Source of the DNA: Haloplanus natans DSM 17983
GTDB lineage: Archaea > Halobacteriota > Halobacteria > Halobacteriales > Haloferacaceae
DNA: 64,000 bases
Direction: 5' to 3'
Assembly: GCF_000427685.1 (NCBI RefSeq)
Contig: NZ_KE386573.1
Span: forward strand, 2,092,938-2,156,937
This document shows, piece by piece, positions 26,568 to 34,615 of this stretch; the first letter of the stretch is position 1; the number at the start of each line of letters is the position of its first letter. A model generated the notes under the pieces. It was not told where the DNA came from. It did not search any database and saw only the letters and a program-made list of their open reading frames with translations. The position numbers were made by a program, and so were the translations under genes.

Positions 26568-27434
26568 CTACTTATCCGCCGATGAAGTTTGAGTTGATAA
26601 CCGGTTACGGGCTTCTCGATAGCCTTCTACTCCGACAATTCCCGCGATTGGTAGCAAATACCCCCACACATAACCAGCCATATGTCCGTAGATTCCTGCC
26701 GGGGCAGATGGGGGGAACAGTAATTGAAGACCGTATAGATACAGGATAGCCGAACCGAGAAGGAATACTATCGGTGGACTGCCGAGGGCATCAACCGATT
26801 CTTTCAGACGATATGCCATATAGAGCAGAGTAATGATTCCGACGCCAGCGAGGAGACGTATGGAATTATTCAATACTCCGAGATTGTAGAAGGCGACAAA
26901 GAACCCGAGAGAGAACAATCCGAGGGAGATCGGTAATTGTTTGTTTCCGTTGACTATTTCGGCGTGATAGTACGCAATTGCTATCGCTAAGAATCCTGTA
27001 ACGGCGCCAACTGTCTGAGAGAAGCCTACACTTTCAAATCGGGAAATTACCTCGGGGCGGTCAGCGAATATCTCTAAAATGGTCCAACTGGCGAAAAAGG
27101 GCAGTACCAAGAGATACGCAATGAAAGTATATCGATAGATGTGGGCCGATTTGGACTGTCTCATTAGTAGGTAGCCCGCCCCACCGAGAATCCAATATCC
27201 CACGATGTTATTTGAGATATGCGACACACTCCGATGTGCGAGATTCGATCCTACGATACCGAGGACTGTCGGACTACGGGCCTTGTACTCCAATATCTGT
27301 TCACTCTGAGGAAACAAGAATATGAGTACCAGAGCGATTGAGGGAGTAACGAAGAACAATAACACATCCCTACGAATATCGGGATCATTGAGATTTCGAA
27401 TCATCTCACCGGGACTCTGCTCGCTTTCCATCAC
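26568..27434 (-). CDS. rhomboid-family intramembrane serine protease
   Basis: A 288-residue protein with about seven or eight TM helices. The rhomboid signature residues are present in order. HxxxxHxxxN is at H67, H72 and N76 (LAHRSVSHISNNIVG). The serine is in a GxS context at G137-F138-S139 (GFSQTVGAVTG). The second catalytic His is H251 in YGHMAGYVWGYL. It would cleave TM segments of unknown substrates. It is the first gene inside the element, at lower GC than flanking genes. The frame is intact. Confidence 0.78.
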   Translation of the reverse strand: MMESEQSPGEMIRNLNDPDIRRDVLLFFVTPSIALVLIFLFPQSEQILEYKARSPTVLGIVGSNLAHRSVSHISNNIVGYWILGGAGYLLMRQSKSAHIYRYTFIAYLLVLPFFASWTILEIFADRPEVISRFESVGFSQTVGAVTGFLAIAIAYYHAEIVNGNKQLPISLGLFSLGFFVAFYNLGVLNNSIRLLAGVGIITLLYMAYRLKESVDALGSPPIVFLLGSAILYLYGLQLLFPPSAPAGIYGHMAGYVWGYLLPIAGIVGVEGYREARNRLSTQTSSADK

Positions 27435-27935
27435 CTAACATAAGGTCGACACATCACTAATATTTGTGCCAGTTGGCGAGTTCGTAATTGATCTTAAGGT
27501 ATCCCTGCTATCTTGGTGCTTTTCACAGCGAGTCATCAACGAACCTGTGCCGATCAGTCTCGAAGGCTCCCCCACCGAATTCCGATAGGAGGCTCGGCCT
27601 TATTCCTCCTTATAAATGGATACGACTCAAGTTTCGCGGAGGAAAGCGGCGCGGTACTATCAGAGGTCCCCGGCTCGCGGAAGAGTAGCGAGGTGTGCAA
27701 CAGCGTTGTCAGAGTAGAGTTATATACAATTTCTGCGTCTATAAGATGAGGAGAAATGTAGTCGGTTTCTTTGAGGTTCGAATCAGGAGAATTAGCGGGG
27801 TAGAACGACCGATAAGGATATATCTTACTTCTGCGTTGAAGGGAAGGGAGAGAGGTTAGTTCTGCGTTGAAATTCGCGTCTTGAGCCGATAGTATCTCTC
27901 CTCATGTGGTGAAAATGAACAACAGTAGACACTCT
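27435..27935. other. AT-richer intergenic region with repeated TTCTGCGT
   Basis: About 500 bp between divergent rhomboid and helicase-like genes; no convincing gene. The 12-mer TTCTGCGTTGAA occurs at 27829-27840 and 27860-27871, and its first eight bases also at 27731-27738. These could be operator or iteron-like sites. Several AT-rich stretches (for example TTATATAC near 27719-27726 and GGATATATC near 27817-27825) may be promoters. Confidence 0.5.
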
Positions 27936-29761
27936 ATGCGGAAACTCGAAGCGCGCTGAAAACTGCAATTGAGACGGAAGGCCGAACTCTGGTGCCGACA
28001 CTTCCCGCCCTTGGAAAGAGTAAGGGCACGATTGAGGTTCTTGCTGAGATCGGGCAGAAAGCAGTCATCTTCACGGACACGCACAAATTGTACGATCAAA
28101 TCAAGGACAAATGCAAAGAGGAAGGCCTTCGCTACCACGTGCTACCCTCATTCCACAACCATTGTTCAACAGGCGGGAAAGAGGGAGTTAGAGAACACGG
28201 AAGCGAGTGGGCACGCAAGTTCCGCGCTGAGTACAAGAAGGGCCGTGGCGGACGGGAACTGCACGAGAACGCCAAGCGGATCTTCGGAAAGGAACTCCCC
28301 TGCCATTCAACTGATCAATGCGACTATGTGCGCCGTCTTGACTCCAACCTTGATGACTACGACGTTCTCATTGGGAATTACCGGCATATGTTCAAGCCGG
28401 AATACAGCGAATCTCGTATCGTCATTATCGACGAGTTCCCCGGTGATGGTGTTCTAACGACTCTCTCAAGCGACGACGCCAACAATTCTATCCTGCGCTA
28501 CTTGGCGGGTGAAAATTCTCTCCCCTTCATGAGCGCAGAGGACATTCTGATTTACCGGCACAATCTCATCGGACAGACAGACCACGATCCGACTGTCCGC
28601 GAATGGTTGTCGGGAGCAGAGGGAACAACGTTTGAATCAGTGAGTTGGCATCGTGAAGGTCGGAATCCAAACGTTACGGCATATGGGTCGCTACTGGTGC
28701 GTGCGGCTCTTGAAGACACGAAACTCGCTGATGGGTGGAGTCAGGCCGTGTTGTTGGATGAAACGGTCATCGTTCGAAGTCCGGCAGGCAGGGTGCATAT
28801 TCTCCCACCGCTTCCCTTCGGTGAAGACACTAACATTGTTGCTCTTGATGGGACGCCGTCGTTCGAAATGTGGCGTGCCGTACTCGGAGATGAGTTAGAA
28901 TACCTTCCCGTTCTCAGCGAGGAAGAACAACGAGAATGGCTCGATCATCTCGGATTGCGGATCATTCAATTATCCGAGACCACAATTCCGGTTTTCGGGG
29001 ATCGGAATGAGCCGCAAACGGACTATGCTCTCATCGAGGAAATCACTCGGCGTGAGGGAATTACCCCCTTCGTAGTCACTTCTACGAATGGGTTTGGAAA
29101 CCTCCGCCCGTTCGAGTCGGACGAATTAGTGTGGGAAGGAGAACATTACGGGAATCTCAAGGGTAGAAACGATTTAGACGGTCGTAATCCTGTCCTGATT
29201 ATTGGGAGTCCACAGCAGAGCGACCTTGTGATTCAGAAATGGGCAGCACTCAGGGGACACTCAGCGGCCCGAAGGAAGGACGAACGCGGGAACATCCTCA
29301 GAGGAACAAACTTGGACTTCGGACCAGTTGGGAACGAAATCCTACGCAGCACTCGTGAAAGTGAAGTTCTGCAAGCGGCCATGCGTTTCAGCCGGGAGGT
29401 CAGGGACGAAGAGATTCGCGTGTACGTCTTCTCGTGTGCTATCCCTGAATGGGTCGATCCCGAAGTTTGGCACACAGAGATCAAACGATGGGACGACGGA
29501 AAAGGAATGAGTCAGGTAGTCAATGCGTTGACGCACGGCGCTGAGTGGAAAACTGCGAAAAGAGCAGCGAAACAGATCGAAGGTGTAGTTGAGGAGTTAT
29601 ATGGTGACGATGGAATCGGTTATGATCAGATTCTAAAGCATCTTAAGAGACTTCACGAGGAGTACAATCTAATTCGGTGCGAGGGTAATCGGCCCCTTGT
29701 CTGGTCCAACCTTCGACTTGAAGAGCGTGGGAAGCACAGTATTGTCTCTCTTCGAGAATAG
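27936..29761 (+). pseudogene. SF2-helicase-like protein with a start-proximal frameshift
   Basis: The long frame opens at 27929 and runs to 29761. From GTG 27992 it gives 589 residues. Motifs numbered from that GTG: Walker A-like LPALGKSKG (GKS 8-10), DEFP box 147-150, TATP-like ALDGTPS (284-290), motif VI-like QAAMRFSR (461-468) and a C-terminal winged-helix-like end. Starting at 27992 leaves nothing before the Walker A. ATG 27936 gives MRKLEAR then TGA, but removing one GC from the GCGCGC at 27951-27956 joins it in frame to LKTAIETEGRTLVPTLPALGKS. So the gene is probably frameshifted by dinucleotide slippage, or the sequence has an error. Substrate and role unknown; replication or defence are possible. 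Confidence 0.65.
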
Positions 29762-30255
29762 ACTAATTTGACTACGTCCTATACTACATATAGGGAAATA
29801 TCAAATTACGATATTCATTACTCCAAACGTTACTCACAGATGTTTGAAAGAGGAAAGGCGGCTCGACACAGGTAAACCGGGATACAAACTGGTCGTGTAG
29901 CAGCGGTAAATACCAGTTTTGTGTGAAGCCAGTAATCACCGTCAGGGCAACAGTAGTGAGCGACTTTCTTGCCCCTCTCGGAGCGTCCACGCTACCGGTT
30001 CCCGAGACTTCTCCTGTCGGAGTGCAACACGCCGGTATGCGAGTTATCGAGCCGTTACAGAGCAGGAGCGGCGTTCCTCGTTCGTTCTGACCCCCCTCCT
30101 CCGAAATCCCATTGGGACCAGCCGAAAATCAGGTCAAATTCTGAGCGGGTTACTTCGCTATGCAGACGGGCGAGACTGACCGTGTCGCAACTACCCACCG
30201 TGCCGCCCGCCTTTCCTCCTCAAAGCATGTATGCGCGCCCCGAACGTAGTCACCG
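29762..30255. other. intergenic region, no gene recognised
   Basis: About 490 bp between the helicase-like gene and the winged-helix gene. Short open frames exist on both strands, but none shows a domain, a plausible start signal or haloarchaeal composition. The first 150 bp are AT-rich and likely hold the 3' end of the helicase transcript. I see no repeats of note. Confidence 0.5.
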
Positions 30256-30501
30256 TCACTCGTCAGGTGGGTCAGGCCGCCACCATACGACTGCTCGACC
30301 ACCCACCTTCTTACGCTTGAGATCGCCGCGCTCCTCTAAAGCGGTCAATTTGTTGTACGCAGTCCGACGCACAATCCCCAACTCCTCGGCTACTTCCGAC
30401 GCCGTCCGTGGTTCGTGATCGATGAACACAGCAAGCGCGTCGTCGGGCGTCACCTCCTCGGTGTACGTGCCTTTGTCACTCCGCCTTCTCTCTTCGCCCA
30501 T
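30256..30501 (-). CDS. small winged-helix transcriptional regulator
   Basis: An 81-residue protein that is essentially one winged helix: DDALAVFIDHEPRTASEVAEELGIVRRTAYNKLTALEERGDLKRKKVGGRAVVWW. The recognition helix (VRRTAYNKLTAL) is basic. Such single-domain regulators are frequent on haloarchaeal plasmids and proviruses. It is divergent from the SWIM-domain gene. A 9-bp inverted repeat in the gap (30544-30552 with 30585-30593) is a candidate operator. Confidence 0.8.
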   Translation of the reverse strand: MGEERRRSDKGTYTEEVTPDDALAVFIDHEPRTASEVAEELGIVRRTAYNKLTALEERGDLKRKKVGGRAVVWWRPDPPDE

Positions 30502-30543
30502 TAGTACGGGATACTCCGGCGACTACGATGAGTGTTCTGCCTA

Positions 30544-30593
30544 TTCCTACGAACACCACCGGAACGCTTATCTCCTATTCCGTCGTAGGAATT
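30544..30593. promoter_or_regulatory. inverted repeat between winged-helix and SWIM genes
   Basis: ATTCCTACG (30544-30552) and CGTAGGAAT (30585-30593) form perfect 9-bp arms 32 nt apart, with a TTATCTCCTATT promoter-like stretch between. The location in the divergent gap fits a two-site operator for the adjacent winged-helix protein. Confidence 0.55.
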
Positions 30594-30680
30594 GGTGAGA
30601 AGAACGGTTCCCTCGGGGCGAGTGAAAGCGTCCGGGTGGTGCAACACCCGGAGCCGGCTTCTCATAGGAGCAAGAAGCCA

Positions 30681-31145
30681 ATGGCAACCAACGAAACCAG
30701 TCGGCAAAAGACTGCTGTTGAGTATCTGAATTTCGGCGCGAAGACGGCCAAGCGCGTGACGTGGGAAGCGTGGTCTTTCCGGTTGGTCGGCCCGCTCCAA
30801 GTCTTAGTGACGAACGAATCCTACGGGGTCGAGAAGGACGCACACGCCTACGTGGTGGCCGTCGAGGACATGGGCGGAGTGATTGTACCCCGAGAGTGTG
30901 AATGCCCTGCTGACCGATTCAGGGACGACTACGACTGCAAGCATAAAGTCAGTCTGGCGACGGTTGGCGGGCGGGTAGTGATGGAAGCGGCGGCGGCCTT
31001 CCCTGAGAAATCACTCGAATCCTCGAACCCTGTTGAGCGCATCCCGGTAGCTGATGGTGGCCGTCCGGAAAATCAAAAGTGCGAGTGCGAAGAGTTGGGT
31101 GGACTACCATGCTGGTCGTGCTATTCATCTGAGAACATCATCTAA
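30681..31145 (+). CDS. SWIM zinc-finger protein
   Basis: A 154-residue protein from ATG 30681 (MATNETSRQKTAVEYL). An upstream in-frame ATG at 30528 would read through the inverted repeat and is less likely. The SWIM motif CxC...CxH is at C73, C75, C86 and H88 (ECECPADRF...DCKH). A second Cys-rich cluster closes the protein (CECEELGGLPCWSC). SWIM domains bind DNA or protein; haloarchaeal elements often carry such genes. The function here is unknown. Confidence 0.78.
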   Translation: MATNETSRQKTAVEYLNFGAKTAKRVTWEAWSFRLVGPLQVLVTNESYGVEKDAHAYVVAVEDMGGVIVPRECECPADRFRDDYDCKHKVSLATVGGRVVMEAAAAFPEKSLESSNPVERIPVADGGRPENQKCECEELGGLPCWSCYSSENII

Positions 31146-31194
31146 CTCAAACAAGACCCCTGCAAAATATTTGCATCCGGTCTAATCACGGACT

Positions 31195-32121
31195 ATGGCG
31201 TCTGACTCATCTACGATCACATTTTTTCTCCCTGTAATGGTATTAGTAGTGATCGAAATATCACGTATTGCCAGAGATATTGATTTAAAAAGGGTCGCTA
31301 ATGAGGGCCACAGGCTTCTGTTGATATCTGGTATATTTCTTCTGCCTGCAAAAATTTTCAAAGTTGTTCTGAATATAATATTCCAATTTGTGAGATATCA
31401 AACATCAAATGTGATGGGTGCGATCATCAGTCCATTTTCATTTATTAGACGTATCATTAATATTGAGATCAAAATACTTGAGAGAATTGCCAATATCGGA
31501 GGAGAACGGGTGAATTCGGAGGTTGGCACAGAAAATCTTGTCCAATCTTATGAGCAGGGCGCAGAGATTGTAGAGCAGTATCAATTACGCATAAATAAGG
31601 CTCATGAATTGATTATAGCCAATATAGACGAGTTAGAGCGACAAATTTTGGACAAAGTTACTCAATTTGAACAGGTTCTTGCTCCGCCTATGGGACGATT
31701 CGGGTTTCTGCATACGACGAATTATATCATTCTCGCGTATCTATTTCTCCTTTCATTCAATAATCGATCAAGTCAGATACGGATAATTTCGTTATCTATC
31801 GTTTCGTTGATTTGGTTAGTTTTACCGACATTAGAAGTCCGACAGTATGATTTTCTTCTTAAAGAAGACAAGCCAGTAGACTCGCTATTTTACCATATTT
31901 TAATAACAGGCATTCTATTAGTCACGCTATGGGTTACGATCCCGGAGGGACTTCAACAGCCAATCCCTGACTACCAGATAGTTATTGGATCATTCAGTTA
32001 TCAGCCTCCGTACCTGACGATACCATTAAGCGCAGGAATCATCGCTGTTTGGTCCTTTCTGAGAACATTATATAACGAAATGAGAGATAATGGAGTTATG
32101 GAGCCGGTGACTGCGTCATAG
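31195..32121 (+). CDS. AT-rich multi-pass membrane protein of unknown function
   Basis: A 308-residue protein not recognised. Two N-terminal hydrophobic segments (about 8-25 and 40-66) are followed by a charged, heptad-like stretch (about 80-165, with RINKAHELIIANIDELERQILDKVTQFEQ). Four more TM helices follow (about 172-190, 196-213, 232-250 and 273-292). Its GC is far below that of the chromosome and its codon use is unlike its neighbours, so it was probably acquired from a non-haloarchaeal or viral source. A long cytosolic coil between membrane segments resembles toxin or sensor effectors only in outline. Confidence 0.65.
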   Translation: MASDSSTITFFLPVMVLVVIEISRIARDIDLKRVANEGHRLLLISGIFLLPAKIFKVVLNIIFQFVRYQTSNVMGAIISPFSFIRRIINIEIKILERIANIGGERVNSEVGTENLVQSYEQGAEIVEQYQLRINKAHELIIANIDELERQILDKVTQFEQVLAPPMGRFGFLHTTNYIILAYLFLLSFNNRSSQIRIISLSIVSLIWLVLPTLEVRQYDFLLKEDKPVDSLFYHILITGILLVTLWVTIPEGLQQPIPDYQIVIGSFSYQPPYLTIPLSAGIIAVWSFLRTLYNEMRDNGVMEPVTAS

Positions 32122-32134
32122 CCAAAGTATTCTG

Positions 32135-32142
32135 GTTCAAAC
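32135..32142. repeat. target-site duplication, left copy (8 bp)
   Basis: GTTCAAAC directly abuts the left terminal inverted repeat of the insertion sequence, and the identical 8 bp follows its right end at 33083-33090. Confidence 0.9.
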
Positions 32143-33082
32143 GGCTGTGTTGAATCGCTATATGGCGGTGGAATTCACTGTTTCACAGCTCGCTTGATGT
32201 TATAGACGACACACATCAGCGCGATTTCTCGGAACTCACGGAACCAGGAACGCGCTCGCACGGCGAAGCCGAGCGAGCGCTTCACAGCCGAGTTCACGGT
32301 CTCGGTCATCGAGCGCTGATTGTAGCGCTGTTCGTCGATTCTGGCGTTGTGCGCGTGATCATACGGTGCGAAGATGCGATGTTTGATGAGCGGGCGAATC
32401 CCGAGGTCACGAAGGGATTCGCGGAGCGACTGCTTGTCATAGCCTTTATCGGCGGCAAGAGACCGCAGATCGCCCGCGTTTCGGCGGGCGATCTGCTCGG
32501 CGAGATCTGCGTCGCTTCCGTCCCGAGTCGTCGAGCAGTGAACGTCAAGGATGGCTTGAGACTCTGTATCGACGAGTTTCGTGACCTTCAGCTTCTGGAC
32601 GCGGTAGCTTATTCGCTGGCAGTAGTGGCGGCTCGCAGCTGAGCGTTCGTAGAATGTCGCGTCGATCGCGCCGTGTTTCGAGGGGTCATGCAGCTGCGCC
32701 GATTGGCGCAGCAGCACTCGGCAGACGCTCATACTGATCCGGTCGAACGCTTTACACAACGTGGATGGTGAGGGGAGATCGGCCGCGCTGAGGCCGATCT
32801 CCCCGGTTATTTGTGGCATCTCTTTGAGCAGGTCAATCGTCATTCGGTAAGACGTGTCAAGGTAAATCCGCAGACAGTGGAGAGAAACGAGGGCATAGTC
32901 GGCGAATCCGCCGCCACCTTCCGGGGCGGCGGATTCGTCTCCATCACCGGTAACAACTTGGGCAATCGGCACAATCTCACCAGTGAAGCGGGAGATTTGT
33001 GTCATAGGCAACCGAATCTCTCCGCTTCAACTCCTTTGATTTAGCGACCCATCCCGACGCCGTCTAGTGATTCAACACAGCC
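32143..33082 (-). mobile_element. IS5-family insertion sequence (ISH1-like), 940 bp
   Basis: The ends are 18-bp inverted repeats with one mismatch: GGCTGTGTTGAATCGCTA at 32143-32160 and TAGTGATTCAACACAGCC at 33065-33082. The element is flanked by 8-bp duplications GTTCAAAC. It holds a single intact DDE transposase gene. An 8-bp duplication and one ORF fit the ISH1/IS1031-type branch of IS5. It landed between genes and breaks none. It looks recent and potentially active. Confidence 0.92.
32175..33011 (-). CDS. IS5-family transposase
   Basis: A 278-residue DDE transposase. Catalytic residues are visible in GAIDATFYERS (first D), SLAADKGYDKQSLRESL (second D) and RYNQRSMTETVNSAVKRSLG (E in the conserved Y-(2)-R-(3)-E-like helix). 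The N-terminal part has a helix-turn-helix-like LPSPSTLCKAFDRISM. The protein fills the insertion sequence and has no frameshift. GC is higher than in the flanking element DNA, suggesting a separate arrival. Confidence 0.93.
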   Translation of the reverse strand: MPMTQISRFTGEIVPIAQVVTGDGDESAAPEGGGGFADYALVSLHCLRIYLDTSYRMTIDLLKEMPQITGEIGLSAADLPSPSTLCKAFDRISMSVCRVLLRQSAQLHDPSKHGAIDATFYERSAASRHYCQRISYRVQKLKVTKLVDTESQAILDVHCSTTRDGSDADLAEQIARRNAGDLRSLAADKGYDKQSLRESLRDLGIRPLIKHRIFAPYDHAHNARIDEQRYNQRSMTETVNSAVKRSLGFAVRARSWFREFREIALMCVVYNIKRAVKQ

Positions 33083-33090
33083 GTTCAAAC
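33083..33090. repeat. target-site duplication, right copy (8 bp)
   Basis: GTTCAAAC immediately after the right inverted repeat, identical to 32135-32142. Confidence 0.9.
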
Positions 33091-33175
33091 ACATTATGTA
33101 GAGAGTGATAGCCTTTGGTGAAATCCATGAGAGTCCATGCCGTTCACGGATGTTCTCCCGAAAACTGCTAATCCT

Positions 33176-33445
33176 TCACCAACGTCGTTCAGATACGAAC
33201 CACTCACCATCTTCCCAAATCAACCGCCATCGAAATTTGGGCTTAGTGGATACAATAAGATAGGTTGCGACCAATTCACTACCTCGCTTCTCGGAGTTCA
33301 GTACGCCAACCCCATTCACGCCATCCTGCTCACGCAGAGCCACAACCTGATCTTCGTTCGGTGGCTGTTCGGGTAACTCAACCTCAAAATCATCCGGCCG
33401 CTTTCCGAGAGCGTAGGTTACCATTTCCGAGGGATATACGGTCAA
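33176..33445 (-). CDS. hypothetical small protein in operon with a nuclease-like gene
   Basis: An 89-residue protein, unrecognised. It is acidic, with a predicted beta-rich end (ELVATYLIVSTKPKFRWRLIWEDGEWFVSERRW). Its ATG is 4 nt after the stop of the upstream nuclease-like gene on the same strand, so the two are probably co-transcribed and could form a pair (for example nuclease and partner). That relation is inferred from spacing only. Confidence 0.5.
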   Translation of the reverse strand: MTVYPSEMVTYALGKRPDDFEVELPEQPPNEDQVVALREQDGVNGVGVLNSEKRGSELVATYLIVSTKPKFRWRLIWEDGEWFVSERRW

Positions 33446-33449
33446 ATGT

Positions 33450-34106
33450 TTATCTGGCTAACTCGTCTACTGTACGGTAGTGATTCACCATACTCATAGT
33501 AAGCACTCGTCCATCAATTACTACTAACTGAGCGTCGTCTTCGGGTAAATCATACGTGGACGAGTCAGTACCAGATGTGTTCTCTTTCTGCACTATGACC
33601 GAGTCTTCATCCTGTACTTTGATATTGTCTATAGTTCGGATGATCGCCTCGCGTATTTCTTGCTCTGCCTCTTCTTTGTTCTCTAAGTCAGTTTCATCCA
33701 ACCAGAGAACATCCCAACCTCTACTGTTTAATTCAGCCTCTTTTTGCTCTTCTCGTCCATCATTCACTCCCCATAGATAACTCGCGTGCGGTTCAATTGC
33801 TAACCTGATCGGTGGGAAGGCAAAGTCAATCCGGTATTTCGTACCACTTGGTATGTACTGTTTTTCGAATTGACCTGTTTCAAATCCGATTTCGTTGAGT
33901 ATTGATTCAGTCGTCTGTTCGAGCGAGGTATCTTCAAGCCGCATTGTATATTGTTTGTCGCTGAAAGAAGCCTGCTCCAAGATCAGTTTCGTCCCTCTAC
34001 TGTTAGTCCATACGTCCCCTACACTCACACCCATTGCTTGGAATATATGCGGAGGAAAAGAGCATCCGGGTCGCAGTTGTTCCTTGGTAGGATTAGCCTT
34101 CACCAT
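33450..34106 (-). CDS. DUF559/Vsr-like restriction-fold protein
   Basis: A 218-residue protein. Residues about 90-150 have the order expected of the PD-(D/E)xK (DUF559/Vsr) fold. There is YRIDFAFPPIRLAIEPHASYLWG (D, then E with a following His), then a Lys-rich helix REEQKEAELNSRGWDVLWLDETDL. The last segment is the typical 'R-G-W-V-L' strand. The N-terminal 80 residues are a separate beta-rich part that may recognise DNA or a modified base. It might act in defence or in element maintenance. Confidence 0.6.
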   Translation of the reverse strand: MVKANPTKEQLRPGCSFPPHIFQAMGVSVGDVWTNSRGTKLILEQASFSDKQYTMRLEDTSLEQTTESILNEIGFETGQFEKQYIPSGTKYRIDFAFPPIRLAIEPHASYLWGVNDGREEQKEAELNSRGWDVLWLDETDLENKEEAEQEIREAIIRTIDNIKVQDEDSVIVQKENTSGTDSSTYDLPEDDAQLVVIDGRVLTMSMVNHYRTVDELAR

Positions 34107-34198
34107 CTTGAGCGTGTGAATGGCCCTCTTGCCAATATACTAAAAAATTAGCAGAGATGAGGACTGAGGGAAAATCAGAGTGGTGTGTACCCCGCTTC

Positions 34199-34378
34199 CT
34201 ATACGTCCTGCAAGAACCGCCTCCGAACTTCCCGCTTCTCACTCTCGGTACGAGCATCGTAGTTCTTGTCAAGCACCTCTCGACTCACGTTCGTCCGCTC
34301 GGCAGTCACATCAACCGGCTGGCCCGCATTCAGAGCCGCCGTGATGTACCCCCGCCGAAGTGTATGCGGGCTTTTCGA
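34199..34378 (-). pseudogene. C-terminal remnant of a second tyrosine recombinase
   Basis: The segment encodes SKSPHTLRRGYITAALNAGQPVDVTAERTNVSREVLDKNYD, clearly the HxxR and Tyr-containing end of a tyrosine recombinase. It closely parallels the intact integrase (SPHALRRGYVTAARNAGQPKDVTGERANMS...LDKHYD). The catalytic core upstream is missing; the frame continues to 34480, but that part is not similar. It is a leftover of an earlier or second integration event. Confidence 0.8.
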
Positions 34379-34410
34379 AAACAGTTTGATCAACTCCCAC
34401 AGAGGTTCGG

Positions 34411-34536
34411 CGCGCTTTCCTGCTCGACACATCCGAGGATAAGCGCCAAACCGCCTACTATGCCAGCGCGAAATTCTCACAACAAGTGGAGCGACTTACT
34501 CTGTATCTCGATCAGCGGCGGCTGACGGTGTCATAG
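34411..34536 (+). pseudogene. possible gene remnant on the opposite strand
   Basis: Reading + strand from 34411 gives RAFLLDTSEDKRQTAYYASA, then KFSQQVERLTLYLDQRRLTV and TAG at 34534-34536. The sequence is protein-like but has no start and no family I recognise. It abuts the recombinase remnant, so the junction looks like fused gene ends. Low confidence. Confidence 0.3.
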
Positions 34537-34615
34537 CCTTGGGGGAGCAAATGTAGTCCATTAGTTTCCCGTTGGCTGACTCTGTTACCGAAGAAACTCG
34601 GCCACTTTCGGAAGG

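Noticed and set aside
29919-30179. Small plus-strand ORF between helicase-like and winged-helix genes
   Set aside because: No domain, poor composition and no promoter; overlapping frames are equally open.
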